From positions 1-53,442 of the forward strand of contig JAJPYE010000025.1 in NCBI GenBank assembly GCA_021205095.1: 53,442 bases of DNA. Direction: 5' to 3'. The position numbers and the translations under genes were made by a program. A model generated the notes under the pieces. That model was not told the DNA's origin. It did not search any database and was given only the letters and a program-made list of their open reading frames with translations. Source of the DNA: Oscillospiraceae bacterium. GTDB lineage: Bacteria; Bacillota; Clostridia; Oscillospirales; Oscillospiraceae. This document shows, in pieces, positions 1 through 7,953 of this stretch. How positions within the stretch are numbered: the first letter of the stretch is position 1; the number at the start of each line of letters is the position of its first letter.

Positions 1-29
1 TTGCACTGATACAAGAAACTTTAACAAGT

Positions 30-272
30 TTACACAAAACTATTGACACAATCCTCTGTAATGCGAATGGACACCCGGGAACGGTCAATATCATAATACT
101 TCCCGTTATGCTCATCGTCCTCCACCAACCGGCAGAGGTCAGGGTGCTTGTTGCTGAAACCCTCCAGCCGCTTAATCAGCCGAAGGTCGTGTGTGCGGAT
201 GTGGGCGACAGGGTCGGCGGCATTGTAAAACAGCTCCGTGTCCTTCTCCCGTTTGGATAAGCCTTTTATCAT
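30..272 (-). CDS. Small hypothetical protein of the mobile element
   Basis: This encodes 80 residues, starting at an ATG preceded by AGGAGG at a spacing of about 7. The longer in-frame start upstream has no such site, so I rejected it. The protein is charged and soluble, with no signal peptide or membrane segment, and I recognise no domain. It lies downstream of the relaxase gene on the same strand, so it is probably cargo or an accessory gene of the integrative element. No function is proposed. Confidence 0.6.
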   Translation of the reverse strand: MIKGLSKREKDTELFYNAADPVAHIRTHDLRLIKRLEGFSNKHPDLCRLVEDDEHNGKYYDIDRSRVSIRITEDCVNSFV

Positions 273-360
273 TGGATTTACCTCCTGATTTCTAAAAAGT
301 TTGTAAGTGTGGCATTTTGGGGGATATTTCCCCGATTCAAGAATTGGCATTTTCGGGATT

Positions 361-419
361 TTTCAAATAGGAGCAGCCTCAATGAAGCGGAGTTCATTTC
401 GGGGCTGCTCCATTTGAAA
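361..419. repeat. Long imperfect hairpin downstream of the relaxase gene
   Basis: Two arms of about 17 bp (361-378 and 403-419) are complementary apart from a one-base bulge, with a 24-base loop. The hairpin sits between the relaxase stop and the next small gene. It could be a terminator or RNA stabiliser for the relaxase transcript, but no strong T-run follows on either strand. Confidence 0.5.
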
Positions 420-450
420 TTTGGGGATTTTCCCAATTCAAGCGTGAGTC

Positions 451-1773
451 TTACCGTTCCATGCTGCGTTGGTGTGTCCTAGTGGGCTGACGCCGCTGGG
501 GGATGTCCCTTTCCTGAATCACCCTCCGCAGGAAGTCCGCCACCCGTTCCGGAGCCTTCTTTACAGCGGTGAGATAGTCCTGCACCTGGTCGAGCAGCTT
601 TTCATACCGCCGTTTCCAGATACCGGCGTCCTTCTGGGCACGAGCCACCTTTTCCTCTAGCTCTGAAACCCTACGATCAGCTGTCACGCCTTTTTTGGCA
701 AGTTCCTTGAGTTCCCTGGCCTCATCGGGTGCAAAGGCAATGTTGCCGGTCAGCGTTTTCTTCCCCATTGAGTCGATCTTCATGAAGGTCATTGACTGCG
801 TGCGGAGCGCCCGTTCAGCCTGGGTCATTTTCTTTTCAGCGGCATCGGCGGCTTTCTCCGCCTTGCGGGTGTCGCTCTCCATCTGTTGAATGGCATCATG
901 CCCGGAAGTAAGCTGCTGCTGTACCTGTGCCAGTTCTGTTCCACTCTGCTGAATCCGTTCTGTCAGACCTTCAAGCCGCTTCTCCTCCTGCATGACCTTG
1001 AACTGGGTCACGGTCAGATGTGCCTCGTTGCTGCCACGTTCGCCCCGTTCCACATCGGTATAACCGGCGGCTCTCATGTGCTGAAAAAAGTCGTCCTGCA
1101 ATACGGAGTAGGACTTCTTCAATACGGGCTTGCCGTTTCTCTGGAGAATAGGATTCCCAGCCTCGTCCAGCGCAGGCTTGGACAGCCACTTCTTACTGCT
1201 GCTGACCTGCATGATCATTTCTTTGACGGTACCGACCAGCGCCTTGTCCTTACAGCGCTTCGACCAGAGAATTTGCTTCTCCACCACCGGAATGTAAACG
1301 ACGTGGAGATGGTAGTGATACACGTCCTGCCCAAGTGCCTCAGACATGGCTCGGTTGCGCTCATCGGCGTGCATGACGGCGGAGAGGATATATTGCTCAC
1401 CGCCCACAATGTCCACGGCGGCTCGATAGGCGTCTGCGTAAAATTGTCTGGCGTATTCGTAGCCGCCGTGATTGTGGAAATAGGCGGAGTTGACATCGAA
1501 GATCAACTCCCCAAAAAGATGGGCATCCGATTTCAGCCCACGGGTGGAGATGGTCTTTTCCTCGACCATTGCATCAAAAATTTCCTGATAGGAGCCGGAC
1601 GGTGTTTTGAAGTGTACGTTTAACGGCGTGCGCTCCGGGATGATGTCCTGGTTAACGTAGGATTCCTTTTCCCGTTCGTTGTGCCGCTGGACGTTGCCAA
1701 TTTGATTTTTTGTCAGGTTAGCATTCCTGACTGTGGTGCGATGCACCCCATCGTTTCTTGCGATAAATATCAC
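451..1773 (-). CDS. MobV-type relaxase (plasmid recombination/mobilization enzyme)
   Basis: The gene encodes about 440 residues with a GTG start and a weak AAAGG upstream. The N-terminal half matches the MobV (Pre/Mob) relaxase family: an early HNERE motif (residues 31-35) and a histidine-rich metal-binding motif near residues 135-155 (MHADE followed by YHYHLHVVYIP). Relaxases of this family nick one strand at oriT and covalently hold the DNA during mobilization. The C-terminal third (about residues 260-420) is a long charged coiled coil, as in other MobV proteins. No coupling protein or secretion genes are visible, so the element is probably mobilizable by a helper element rather than self-transmissible. 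The repeat-rich sequence just upstream is the likely oriT region. Confidence 0.88.
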   Translation of the reverse strand: MIFIARNDGVHRTTVRNANLTKNQIGNVQRHNEREKESYVNQDIIPERTPLNVHFKTPSGSYQEIFDAMVEEKTISTRGLKSDAHLFGELIFDVNSAYFHNHGGYEYARQFYADAYRAAVDIVGGEQYILSAVMHADERNRAMSEALGQDVYHYHLHVVYIPVVEKQILWSKRCKDKALVGTVKEMIMQVSSSKKWLSKPALDEAGNPILQRNGKPVLKKSYSVLQDDFFQHMRAAGYTDVERGERGSNEAHLTVTQFKVMQEEKRLEGLTERIQQSGTELAQVQQQLTSGHDAIQQMESDTRKAEKAADAAEKKMTQAERALRTQSMTFMKIDSMGKKTLTGNIAFAPDEARELKELAKKGVTADRRVSELEEKVARAQKDAGIWKRRYEKLLDQVQDYLTAVKKAPERVADFLRRVIQERDIPQRRQPTRTHQRSMER

Positions 1774-1816
1774 CTTAACCTTTCGTAAATTTCATATTTG
1801 TGGCCACACGGGGAGG

Positions 1817-2062
1817 CACTTCTGCGGAAGTGTAATAACCCACTAATAACACTTTCAGACCGGCGGTCTGCAAAGTGCCGTGGGCTCTCCCGAGGGGGTG
1901 AGGTGCTTTGCCCCTGTTGTCTGCGGACAACACCCCAGCAAAAGGCTTACCACCCTCTGCACTCCCCGCCCAAAGGTTTCACCTCTGGACTCCGGCACAA
2001 AGGGCCTACCCGCCCTCTGTACTCCTGGCCGGAGAAACCACCTTCTCAATTCTGCGGAATTG
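1817..2062. repeat. Family of hairpins sharing a TGCG loop
   Basis: Three perfect hairpins share the same four-base loop TGCG: 1817-1832 (6 bp arms, CACTTC), 1915-1932 (7 bp arms, TGTTGTC) and 2047-2062 (6 bp arms, CAATTC). A fourth hairpin at 1856-1870 has 6 bp arms (CAGACC) and a GGC loop. Different stems with an identical loop suggest a shared recognition structure, for example for the relaxase or a replication protein, rather than chance. Confidence 0.6.
1954..2025. repeat. Three direct repeats CCTCTGNACTCC
   Basis: The copies are at 1954-1965, 1982-1993 and 2014-2025, and differ only at the central base (C, G, T). The starts are 28 and 32 bases apart, roughly three helical turns, so the copies would lie on about the same DNA face. 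This suggests a binding array within the oriT-like region. Confidence 0.6.
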
Positions 2063-2083
2063 GTCAGGCAGTTCCACCGGTTT

Positions 2084-2152
2084 TGGTACGTGTCAAAATG
2101 ACACGCACCACTTTTCCCTGTCTGCCTGCACAGGAGCGTGGCACGCTCCTGT
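2084..2152. repeat. Two strong inverted repeats at the edge of the oriT-like region
   Basis: The first (2084-2110) has 12 bp arms around AAA with one mismatch. The second (2130-2152) has perfect 11 bp arms (ACAGGAGCGTG) around a single G and touches the stop codon of the neighbouring small gene. The second may act as a terminator-like structure for that gene. The pair together could form part of oriT. Confidence 0.55.
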
Positions 2153-2406
2153 CACAGCTCCCAGGGAGGAACAGTCCAACGGAAGCTCTGCGGAACGCCC
2201 CGACGGTCAAGGTATTCCTGTCGGGCACGTTCCCTCTGTTCCTCGGTGGGTGCGGTTTTGTACTGCGAATAGAGCTGTCGGTTCAGCATGGCGTCCAGCT
2301 TTCGCTCTAGCCCCTGTTGAATTTCGTTGTCAACATCGTCCTCGCCTTTCAGATGGAACAGAACCAGATCAACGAACAGCTCATAGGGTATTTGCACGTT
2401 CTTCAT
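2152..2406 (-). CDS. Small conserved-type element protein (84 residues)
   Basis: The start is supported by AAGGAGATG about 8 bases upstream. The product is small, acidic in the middle and rich in Glu, Arg and Gln (a likely helical segment at residues 25-70), without membrane segments. It lies between the primase and relaxase genes of the mobile element, where such elements often carry a short accessory gene. I do not recognise a named family and propose no function. Confidence 0.7.
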   Translation of the reverse strand: MKNVQIPYELFVDLVLFHLKGEDDVDNEIQQGLERKLDAMLNRQLYSQYKTAPTEEQRERARQEYLDRRGVPQSFRWTVPPWEL

Positions 2407-2466
2407 GGTTTACATCTCCTTCCATGTTGAAGCCACATTTGATGCATTAAAAAGGAACTTCAATTT

Positions 2467-2595
2467 GTTGCGTGTATTGCGTGTTGCGTGTTACGTGGCG
2501 CTAAAAGTGGGAAATAGTGCTTCTTATTGCCCAAAGCTGTGATAAACTAAGCACTAATCGCAGAGCATATGACACGCAACCACGCAACACGCAAC
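2467..2595. repeat. Iteron-like cluster TTGCGTGT / ACACGCAA
   Basis: Direct copies of TTGCGTGT begin at 2468, 2477 and 2484, with a degenerate copy (TTACGTGG) at 2491. On the other side of an AT-richer spacer (about 2500-2570) inverted copies ACACGCAA or CCACGCAA begin at 2572, 2580 and 2587. The array lies immediately 3' of the primase/helicase gene. Clustered iterons around an AT-rich core next to a replication gene are typical of a replication origin, so this is a candidate origin for the excised element. Confidence 0.55.
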
Positions 2596-2608
2596 TTTTC
2601 TGATTGGG

Positions 2609-3916
2609 TTACGCCTCCGTATACCGGAGTGCAATACCTACTCCTTCATACCCCCGACACTTCTTCCCATCAGGAAGCCGGATGCTGTCGGTGTCCGTGA
2701 GATTGTAGGCGCTGTAAATCTGAGCCATGCGGTTGGCGAAGGACTTGCTTCCAAGCGGCTTTTCAGCGTTGTCCTCACACCACAGATGATAGGCGTCGTA
2801 CAGCTTGCACGTGGGAGCTTCCAGGTCTGCCTGGAATCGGATATAGCCCTCCGAGTCCAAAAAGTCCATAATGTTGTTGGCATTTCGTGCGATTTGTGAA
2901 AGATTTTCCCCTGCCCTATCGCTGATGGTAAACTTGTAGTTGTTGGCGATTAGCCGGTTCAGACCCTCCAGCATCCAGAGGAAGATGCCCTCCTTCTCAG
3001 ACACCAGCTTCTCTACCAAAAAAGGATCATCCTCCCGTCCGGCGGGCTTGTCCTTCGTGGTCAGGACGATTTGACGGCGGAAGAAGCCATCCGTGTGGTC
3101 ATGGAGCGCTGTAAGTGCTCCGTTTCCGAAGCATAGAAAGCGGGCATAGATTTGGACTTGCTGGCTCTGGACACCCTTGCGCTCCACATCCATCTTGCAC
3201 TCGGAGGTGACGATGGATTTGATGTGGTTCGTCTTGGGCAGAGCATTCATGTCCATATCATCGTCCACCATCAGCAGCTTGCTCTCCAGGTCAGCACGGG
3301 CGAAGCGGTTTGTCTCCACCTTCTGAATGCTTGTGGTGTTCATGCTGCTTCCGAAGATAGCATTCATCATCAGACCGATGCGGCTCTTACCCTCGCCGCC
3401 CTTACCGATGAGCATGAGCATCTTCTGCCCCTTGGTGGTGGGTAGTAGGCAGTAGCCCAGGTACTCTTGCACAGTGGGGATGTCCTCCTCGTACAGAAGC
3501 TCAGACAGGAATTGCAGCCACTTGGTGGGCGCCGGGGCATCCGGTACATACCCGACTGCCAGCCGATTCATGCAGAACTCCTTGTCCTCGGCAAACGTGC
3601 CGTCCATGTGATAGGTGCCGTTGGCCACATGGATACGGTCTGTTTGCAGGGGCATAGGTTCTGAGTACGCCGCCATTTTCAGAGCATTGAACAGGTGATC
3701 CACCTTCCGGGCGACCCCGGTATCCAGATATTCGTTGATCTCGTAGAAGATGTCCCTCTTGATACGGCTCTCATCTGTCACCAGGCCGTCCACGGTATAG
3801 AAGTGATCGTGGATGCAGCGCATGGGGAAGGCCTCCAGGAAACAGTAACAAAACAGCGGCTCGATGATGTGCTTGTCCTTGTCCACCCATTCGGGTGCGT
3901 CTAGCAACTCAGGCAT
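2609..3916 (-). CDS. Phage/plasmid primase-helicase, P4 (D5-like) family
   Basis: The product is about 435 residues. I chose the ATG at 3916 because GGAGGGG lies upstream, whereas the longer TTG start does not fit. The C-terminal half is a superfamily 3 helicase: Walker A GKGGEGKS (about residues 170-177), Walker B LLMVDDD and a downstream sensor region (FLCFGNG). The N-terminal part resembles the D5-N module that precedes the helicase in phage P4-type primases. It would drive replication or initial melting of the excised element, and the iteron-like cluster immediately downstream is its probable target. The archaeo-eukaryotic primase domain of full-length family members is not evident, so this may be the helicase-only form. 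Confidence 0.85.
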   Translation of the reverse strand: MPELLDAPEWVDKDKHIIEPLFCYCFLEAFPMRCIHDHFYTVDGLVTDESRIKRDIFYEINEYLDTGVARKVDHLFNALKMAAYSEPMPLQTDRIHVANGTYHMDGTFAEDKEFCMNRLAVGYVPDAPAPTKWLQFLSELLYEEDIPTVQEYLGYCLLPTTKGQKMLMLIGKGGEGKSRIGLMMNAIFGSSMNTTSIQKVETNRFARADLESKLLMVDDDMDMNALPKTNHIKSIVTSECKMDVERKGVQSQQVQIYARFLCFGNGALTALHDHTDGFFRRQIVLTTKDKPAGREDDPFLVEKLVSEKEGIFLWMLEGLNRLIANNYKFTISDRAGENLSQIARNANNIMDFLDSEGYIRFQADLEAPTCKLYDAYHLWCEDNAEKPLGSKSFANRMAQIYSAYNLTDTDSIRLPDGKKCRGYEGVGIALRYTEA

Positions 3917-4112
3917 AGTGCGGAACCCCTCCTCTCTCTGCCGCAAGGAGCGGCATCTTGTAAACGTTTCTGTCCAAATTTCCCTTCAAAGGGTTGATTT
4001 TATGGCCATTTTCGGGTATACTGTATTTGGTTGAATTTGAGAACGGCTGCCCTCCATCTGCGCCAACAGATGGGATGAGGGCGGTCGTTTTTTCATTTGT
4101 TCCCATCGACAT
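3909..4112 (-). CDS. Short hypothetical protein between HTH gene and primase
   Basis: An ATG at 4112 follows GGGAGGTG closely. The 67-residue frame overlaps the end of the HTH gene by about 20 bases and the start of the primase by 8, so it looks translationally coupled within one transcript. No domain is recognised. It could also be a leader frame rather than a functional protein. Confidence 0.5.
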   Translation of the reverse strand: MSMGTNEKTTALIPSVGADGGQPFSNSTKYSIPENGHKINPLKGNLDRNVYKMPLLAAERGGVPHYA

Positions 4113-4302
4113 ACTCACCTCCCGGAATCTGGAACCCGTAGAACTTCTGCTTGAAATACTGGATAGGGCATTTACCGGCTATGGTGAGATAGCCCTGCTC
4201 CTTCAGTTCCTGGTTCATCTGCCGGACGAGCTGATAGGCCTTGCTGCGGCTGATGCCCATAATCTCAGCCACCTCTGCTGCTGTAATAAACTGTGACCTC
4301 AT
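4093..4302 (-). CDS. Excisionase-like helix-turn-helix protein
   Basis: The start at 4302 is set by AGGAGG four bases upstream. The longer frame begins inside the promoter and is rejected. The 69-residue product has a MerR/Xis-like winged helix (ITAAEVAEIMGISRSKAYQL, residues 5-24). Proteins of this size and position commonly assist the tyrosine integrase in excision. It is the first gene of the leftward element operon and is transcribed from a near-perfect promoter. It could alternatively be a transcriptional activator of the replication genes. Confidence 0.75.
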   Translation of the reverse strand: MRSQFITAAEVAEIMGISRSKAYQLVRQMNQELKEQGYLTIAGKCPIQYFKQKFYGFQIPGGEYVDGNK

Positions 4303-4390
4303 GGTACCTCCTGAAATAAATAGATTTTCCGTAGAACGCATTTCCTGTTCGTCGTCCTCCTTTCTGGTTCTTTGAAATATGCACTCTTGA

Positions 4391-4453
4391 TGCGTATTTA
4401 TTATAGCGTATACCCGGTGCGTTGTCAACACCTAAAAAAACAAAAAATACGCA
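4391..4453. promoter_or_regulatory. Candidate operator pair between divergent promoters
   Basis: The 9 bp element TGCGTATTT (4391-4399) occurs again inverted as AAATACGCA (4445-4453). One copy abuts the -10 of the leftward promoter and the other sits just upstream of the -35 of the repressor promoter. The arrangement fits binding by the adjacent XRE-family protein at both sites. Confidence 0.6.
4400..4428 (-). promoter_or_regulatory. Consensus promoter of the excisionase-primase operon
   Basis: On the minus strand TTGACA (4423-4428) and TATAAT (4400-4405) are separated by exactly 17 bases. Both hexamers are perfect sigma-70/sigma-A consensus, which makes this a strong promoter that needs tight repression. 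Confidence 0.85.
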
Positions 4454-4454
4454 C

Positions 4455-4483
4455 TTGCAATTCATTTTCTTTTCTGCTATACT
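4455..4483 (+). promoter_or_regulatory. Promoter of the XRE repressor gene
   Basis: TTGCAA (4455-4460) and TATACT (4478-4483) have a 17-base spacer, 20 bases upstream of the repressor start codon. Confidence 0.75.
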
Positions 4484-4503
4484 ATGGACGAGGTGAATCA
4501 GAC

Positions 4504-5106
4504 ATGGACAATTTTGATTATCCCGCAATCGGGCAGCGCATCAAACTGCTCAGAAAAAGAAAAGGGCTGAACCAGACAGAGCTGGCGCATCGGCTGAACA
4601 AATCCCTCCGCACCGTGCAGAAGTACGAGACAGGAGAGATCGAGGTTTCAGTCGCCGTTGTCAACCAGATTGCTGACATTCTGGATACGACCCCCACCTA
4701 TATCCTGGGCTATGAAGCCAGTAACGCACAGATCAAGACCCTTTCCGACATCATGGATTTCCTGTTCAAGCTGGAAACTGTCGGGGGCATCGACTTCAGA
4801 ATTGATGTGAAGAAGCCGCCCCGCAGCAAACAGTGGGAGTGCTCCATTTCCTTTGATGGAAAGAGCATGGCGGACTTCAACGCTGATATGTGCCTGTTTC
4901 TGGAACAGTGGGAGCAGGAGCGAGACGAGCTTCGTACCTACGCTTCTACCCAGGAGGCTTATCGGAAATGGAAGGAGCAGACCCTGGCCTACTATGCGGC
5001 CACCGCTGTCCAGTGCGTGGAGCCGGAGGAGCTTGACCCAGACACCCGGCTGCAAAAGCGAAACGAATACCTGGAGCGCATTTACGCAAACCCTAAGAGC
5101 GAATGA
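4504..5106 (+). CDS. XRE-family transcriptional repressor of the element
   Basis: The start at 4504 has GAGGTG about 9 bases upstream and is preferred to the longer frame, which reads through the promoter. The 200-residue protein has a Cro/CI-type helix-turn-helix at residues 8-62 (IGQRIKLLRKRKGLNQTELA, then the recognition helix with TVQKYE). A C-terminal region of no known fold follows. Divergent placement opposite the excisionase-primase operon, with shared inverted elements, indicates a lysogeny-type switch that keeps the element integrated. No protease-like self-cleavage domain is seen, so the inducing signal is unclear. Confidence 0.85.
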   Translation: MDNFDYPAIGQRIKLLRKRKGLNQTELAHRLNKSLRTVQKYETGEIEVSVAVVNQIADILDTTPTYILGYEASNAQIKTLSDIMDFLFKLETVGGIDFRIDVKKPPRSKQWECSISFDGKSMADFNADMCLFLEQWEQERDELRTYASTQEAYRKWKEQTLAYYAATAVQCVEPEELDPDTRLQKRNEYLERIYANPKSE

Positions 5107-5144
5107 CCTAGGCAAAGCCTGATTCTGGAGGGAAGGAGGTACAA

Positions 5145-6218
5145 ATGTCAGTCACAAAAGATGGAAACACGAACCGATGGATGTCCCAGATCCGGGTAAC
5201 GGACTGGACGGGCAAGACCATCCACAAGAAGAAGCGGGGCTTCGCCACCAAACGGGAGGCCCTGCAATGGGAACGGGACTTTATCAGCCAGTCCACGGGA
5301 AGCCTGGGCATGACCTTTCAGGACTTCATCGAGCTCTATATGAAGGACATGGAGCAGAGGCTGAAGCCGTCCACCGTTGCCAACAAGCGGTTCCTCATCG
5401 ACCTGAAGATCACGCCCTATTTCGGCAAGATTCCGCTGAGCGAGATCAAGCCCACGGATGTCCGAAAGTGGCAGAACTCCCTGACGAGCTATCGGGACGA
5501 GAAGGGACAGCCCTATTCCCAGACCTATCTCAAGACCATCAACAACCAGCTTACCGCCATCTTCAACTATGCCGTAAAGTATTACGGCCTAAAAGAAAAT
5601 CCCTGCCATAAGGCAGGGAGCATGGGGAAGAAAAAAGCGGACGAGATGCTGTTTTGGACGAAGGATGAGTTTCAGACGTTCATTGACGCTATCCAGGACA
5701 GACCGGTGAGCTACACCGTTTTTATGACCCTGTATTATACAGGCATCCGTGAGGGCGAGCTCCTGGCTCTGACCCCGGCAGACATCGACCTTACGAAGAA
5801 GACGCTGACGGTCAGCAAGAGCTATCAGCGGCTAAACGGGAAGGATGTCATTACCCCGCCCAAGACGCCCAAGAGCAACCGCATCGTTCCCATTCCTGAC
5901 GGGCTGTGCGACTGCTTGCAGGAATATATGTCCCATTGCTATGACTTGCAGCCTAATGACCGGCTCTTTCCCTACACCAAGAACTTTCTGTACCACGAAA
6001 TGGAGCATGGGTGCAAGGTGTCCGGAGTGAAACGGATCAGGGTACACGACATCCGGCACAGCCATGCAAGTCTGCTGGTGGAGATGGGCTGCTCCCCGCT
6101 GCTGATCGCAGAGCGGCTCGGCCACGAAAAGGTGCAGACCACCATGGACACCTACAGCCACCTGTACCCCAACAAGCAGGTGGAGGTAGCCAGACAGCTC
6201 GACGGTATCATGCCGTGA
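5145..6218 (+). CDS. Tyrosine recombinase/integrase
   Basis: 357 residues with GGAAGGAGG upstream of the ATG. It contains an N-terminal arm-type DNA-binding segment (AP2-like, about residues 1-50), a SAM-like core-binding domain (about 55-160) and a catalytic domain. Visible catalytic residues are Arg in TGIREGE, the HDIRHSH box (His and Arg), His in LGHEK and the tyrosine nucleophile in DTYSHLY near residue 342. It integrates and excises the element by site-specific recombination. It is the last gene before guaA and reads toward it, as expected if its target is the 3' end of guaA. Confidence 0.93.
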   Translation: MSVTKDGNTNRWMSQIRVTDWTGKTIHKKKRGFATKREALQWERDFISQSTGSLGMTFQDFIELYMKDMEQRLKPSTVANKRFLIDLKITPYFGKIPLSEIKPTDVRKWQNSLTSYRDEKGQPYSQTYLKTINNQLTAIFNYAVKYYGLKENPCHKAGSMGKKKADEMLFWTKDEFQTFIDAIQDRPVSYTVFMTLYYTGIREGELLALTPADIDLTKKTLTVSKSYQRLNGKDVITPPKTPKSNRIVPIPDGLCDCLQEYMSHCYDLQPNDRLFPYTKNFLYHEMEHGCKVSGVKRIRVHDIRHSHASLLVEMGCSPLLIAERLGHEKVQTTMDTYSHLYPNKQVEVARQLDGIMP

Positions 6219-6279
6219 GCGTCTGGCTACAAAAAAGACTTCAAATGTAGCCAGTTTGTAGCCAGTAAAAATGACAAAT

Positions 6280-6313
6280 CCCGAAAAACGCTGTAATTTC
6301 AACGTTTTTCGGG
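6280..6313. terminator. Bidirectional terminator between integrase and guaA
   Basis: Perfect 11 bp arms (CCCGAAAAACG at 6280-6290 and its complement at 6303-6313) enclose a 12-base loop. The A/T-rich arms supply short runs on both strands, serving the convergent integrase and guaA transcripts. Confidence 0.65.
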
Positions 6314-6333
6314 ACTCGGAAACTAAGATTTTA

Positions 6334-6355
6334 TTATTCCCACTCAATCGTCGCC
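6334..6355. other. guaA: Probable attachment site at the guaA 3' end
   Basis: The guaA stop and last codons (IEWE) lie here, 115 bases past the integrase stop. The 3' end of guaA is a known integration target for genomic islands with tyrosine integrases. The matching repeat at the other element end is not in this window, so the exact core cannot be defined. Confidence 0.55.
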
Positions 6356-7875
6356 GGTGGCTTAGAGGTTATATCGTATACGATCCGATTGATTCCCGAC
6401 ACTTCGTTTACTATACGGACGGAGATGGCGTCCAGGACGTCGTAGGGGATACGGGCCCAGTCGGCGGTCATGAAGTCGGTTGTGGTTACGCTGCGGAGGG
6501 CCAGGGTGTAGTCGTAGGTGCGGCCATCGCCCATAACGCCTACGGAGCGCATGTTGGTCAGAACGGCAAAATACTGGTTCATGGTTCCCTCTAAATGGGC
6601 CTTGGCAATCTCATCCCGGAAGATGAAATCCGCCTGGCGAAGGGTGTCCAGCTTTTCCTTGGTCACGTCGCCCAGCACGCGGATGGCGAGACCGGGGCCG
6701 GGGAAGGGCTGGCGCATGACCAGGTACTCCGGCAGCTTCAGCTCCCGGCCAAGCTGGCGCACCTCGTCCTTGAACAACAGGCGCAGCGGCTCCAGAATTT
6801 CCTTGAAATCCACATAATCCGGCAGGCCGCCCACGTTGTGATGGCTTTTGATAACGGCGGCGTCGCCAGTGCCGGATTCCACCACGTCAGGATAAATGGT
6901 ACCCTGCACCAGGTAGTCCACCTGGCCGATTTTTTTGGCCTCTTCTTCAAATACGCGAATGAACTCTTCGCCGATAATTTTGCGCTTTCTTTCCGGCTCA
7001 GAAACACCGGCAAGCTTTGACAGGAAGCGCTGCTCGGCGTCTACCCGTATGAAACGGATGGGCCATTTGGCGAAGGCGGCCTCTACCTCGTCCCCCTCGT
7101 TTAGACGCATCAGGCCGTGGTCAACAAAAACGCAGGTGAGCTGGCTGCCAACTGCTTCCGCAAGCAATGCCGCGGCCACGGATGAATCCACGCCGCCGGA
7201 CAGGGCCAGAAGCACTTTACCGTCGCCAACCTTCTCCCGAATGGCGGTGATAGACGAACGCATATAATCGCCCATCGTCCAGTCTCCGTTGGCGTGGCAA
7301 ATCTCATACAGGAAGTTGCGAAGCATCTGCTGCCCGTATTCGGTGTGATTCACCTCCGGGTGGAATTGAACGCCGTAGAAGCCCTTTTCCTCGTCGCAAA
7401 TGGCGGCGGTAGGACAGCCGTCGCTGTGAGCGGCCAAACGGAAGCTGTCAGGAATCCTTTCCATATAATCTCCGTGGCTCATCCAGGTGACGCTCTCTGT
7501 GGGCAGACCCTTAAACAGCTTGCAGTCGGTGTTGAAATAAGTATGGGTCTTTCCGTATTCCCGCGCGGTATCGGCCTGGGCCGCTGTGACGGAGCCGCCC
7601 AGCGTATAGGCCATAAGCTGACAGCCGTAGCATATGCCCAGGATAGGAACGCCCAGATCAAATATCGCCGGGTCAACATGAGGAGCGGAGGGGTCGTATA
7701 CGCTTCGGGGGCCGCCGGTGAAGATGATGCCGATGGGATCGAAGGCTTTTATCTCCTCCAGGGTGATGGTATAGGGCTTCAGCTCGCAGTACACGTTACA
7801 TTCCCGCACTCTGCGGGCAATGAGCTGATTATACTGGCCGCCGAAGTCGATGATAAGGACAGATTGGTGGTTCAT
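6334..7875 (-). CDS. guaA: GMP synthase (glutamine-hydrolysing)
   Basis: A full-length 513-residue enzyme that converts XMP, ATP and glutamine to GMP in the cytosol. The N-terminal class I glutamine amidotransferase domain shows the catalytic cysteine in GICYGCQLM (about residue 83) and the FHPEVNHT histidine/glutamate site. The ATP pyrophosphatase P-loop is SGGVDSS near residue 226. The C-terminal dimerization domain ends in the conserved KPPATIEWE. The last codons remain intact beside the mobile element, so insertion preserved the gene. It lies 78 bases downstream of the ANTAR gene, with no clear promoter of its own in the gap, and may be cotranscribed with it. Confidence 0.97.
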   Translation of the reverse strand: MNHQSVLIIDFGGQYNQLIARRVRECNVYCELKPYTITLEEIKAFDPIGIIFTGGPRSVYDPSAPHVDPAIFDLGVPILGICYGCQLMAYTLGGSVTAAQADTAREYGKTHTYFNTDCKLFKGLPTESVTWMSHGDYMERIPDSFRLAAHSDGCPTAAICDEEKGFYGVQFHPEVNHTEYGQQMLRNFLYEICHANGDWTMGDYMRSSITAIREKVGDGKVLLALSGGVDSSVAAALLAEAVGSQLTCVFVDHGLMRLNEGDEVEAAFAKWPIRFIRVDAEQRFLSKLAGVSEPERKRKIIGEEFIRVFEEEAKKIGQVDYLVQGTIYPDVVESGTGDAAVIKSHHNVGGLPDYVDFKEILEPLRLLFKDEVRQLGRELKLPEYLVMRQPFPGPGLAIRVLGDVTKEKLDTLRQADFIFRDEIAKAHLEGTMNQYFAVLTNMRSVGVMGDGRTYDYTLALRSVTTTDFMTADWARIPYDVLDAISVRIVNEVSGINRIVYDITSKPPATIEWE

Positions 7876-7953
7876 GGAGATATAATTCCTTTCTCTTCTC
7901 TGTTGTATTGCGGAGGTGGCGGGGGAGAGGGTCTTCCTTGGAGGCGGACATAT

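Larger units (their letters stand above)
1774..2151. other. Non-coding oriT-like region upstream of the relaxase
   Basis: This 378-base stretch lies between the relaxase start and the next gene. It is packed with short inverted and direct repeats, listed separately. Several open frames cross it but none has a ribosome binding site or a recognisable protein. MobV elements usually carry their nick site just upstream of the mob gene, so this is the best oriT candidate. I could not identify the nick position. Confidence 0.5.

Noticed and set aside
1-29. Left end of the guaA-integrated element
   Set aside because: No sequence resembling the end of guaA occurs at the window start; the element continues to the left.
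886-1623. Plus-strand frame of 245 codons opposite the relaxase
   Set aside because: It is a shadow of the relaxase gene; composition and lack of a start signal argue against coding.
1798-2450. Overlapping plus-strand open frames of 170-180 codons
   Set aside because: No ribosome binding sites and no recognisable domains; the region is full of palindromes and direct repeats, better explained as an oriT-like site.
7876-7953. Purine riboswitch before guaA
   Set aside because: The gap is only 78 bases and shows no three-way-junction pattern.
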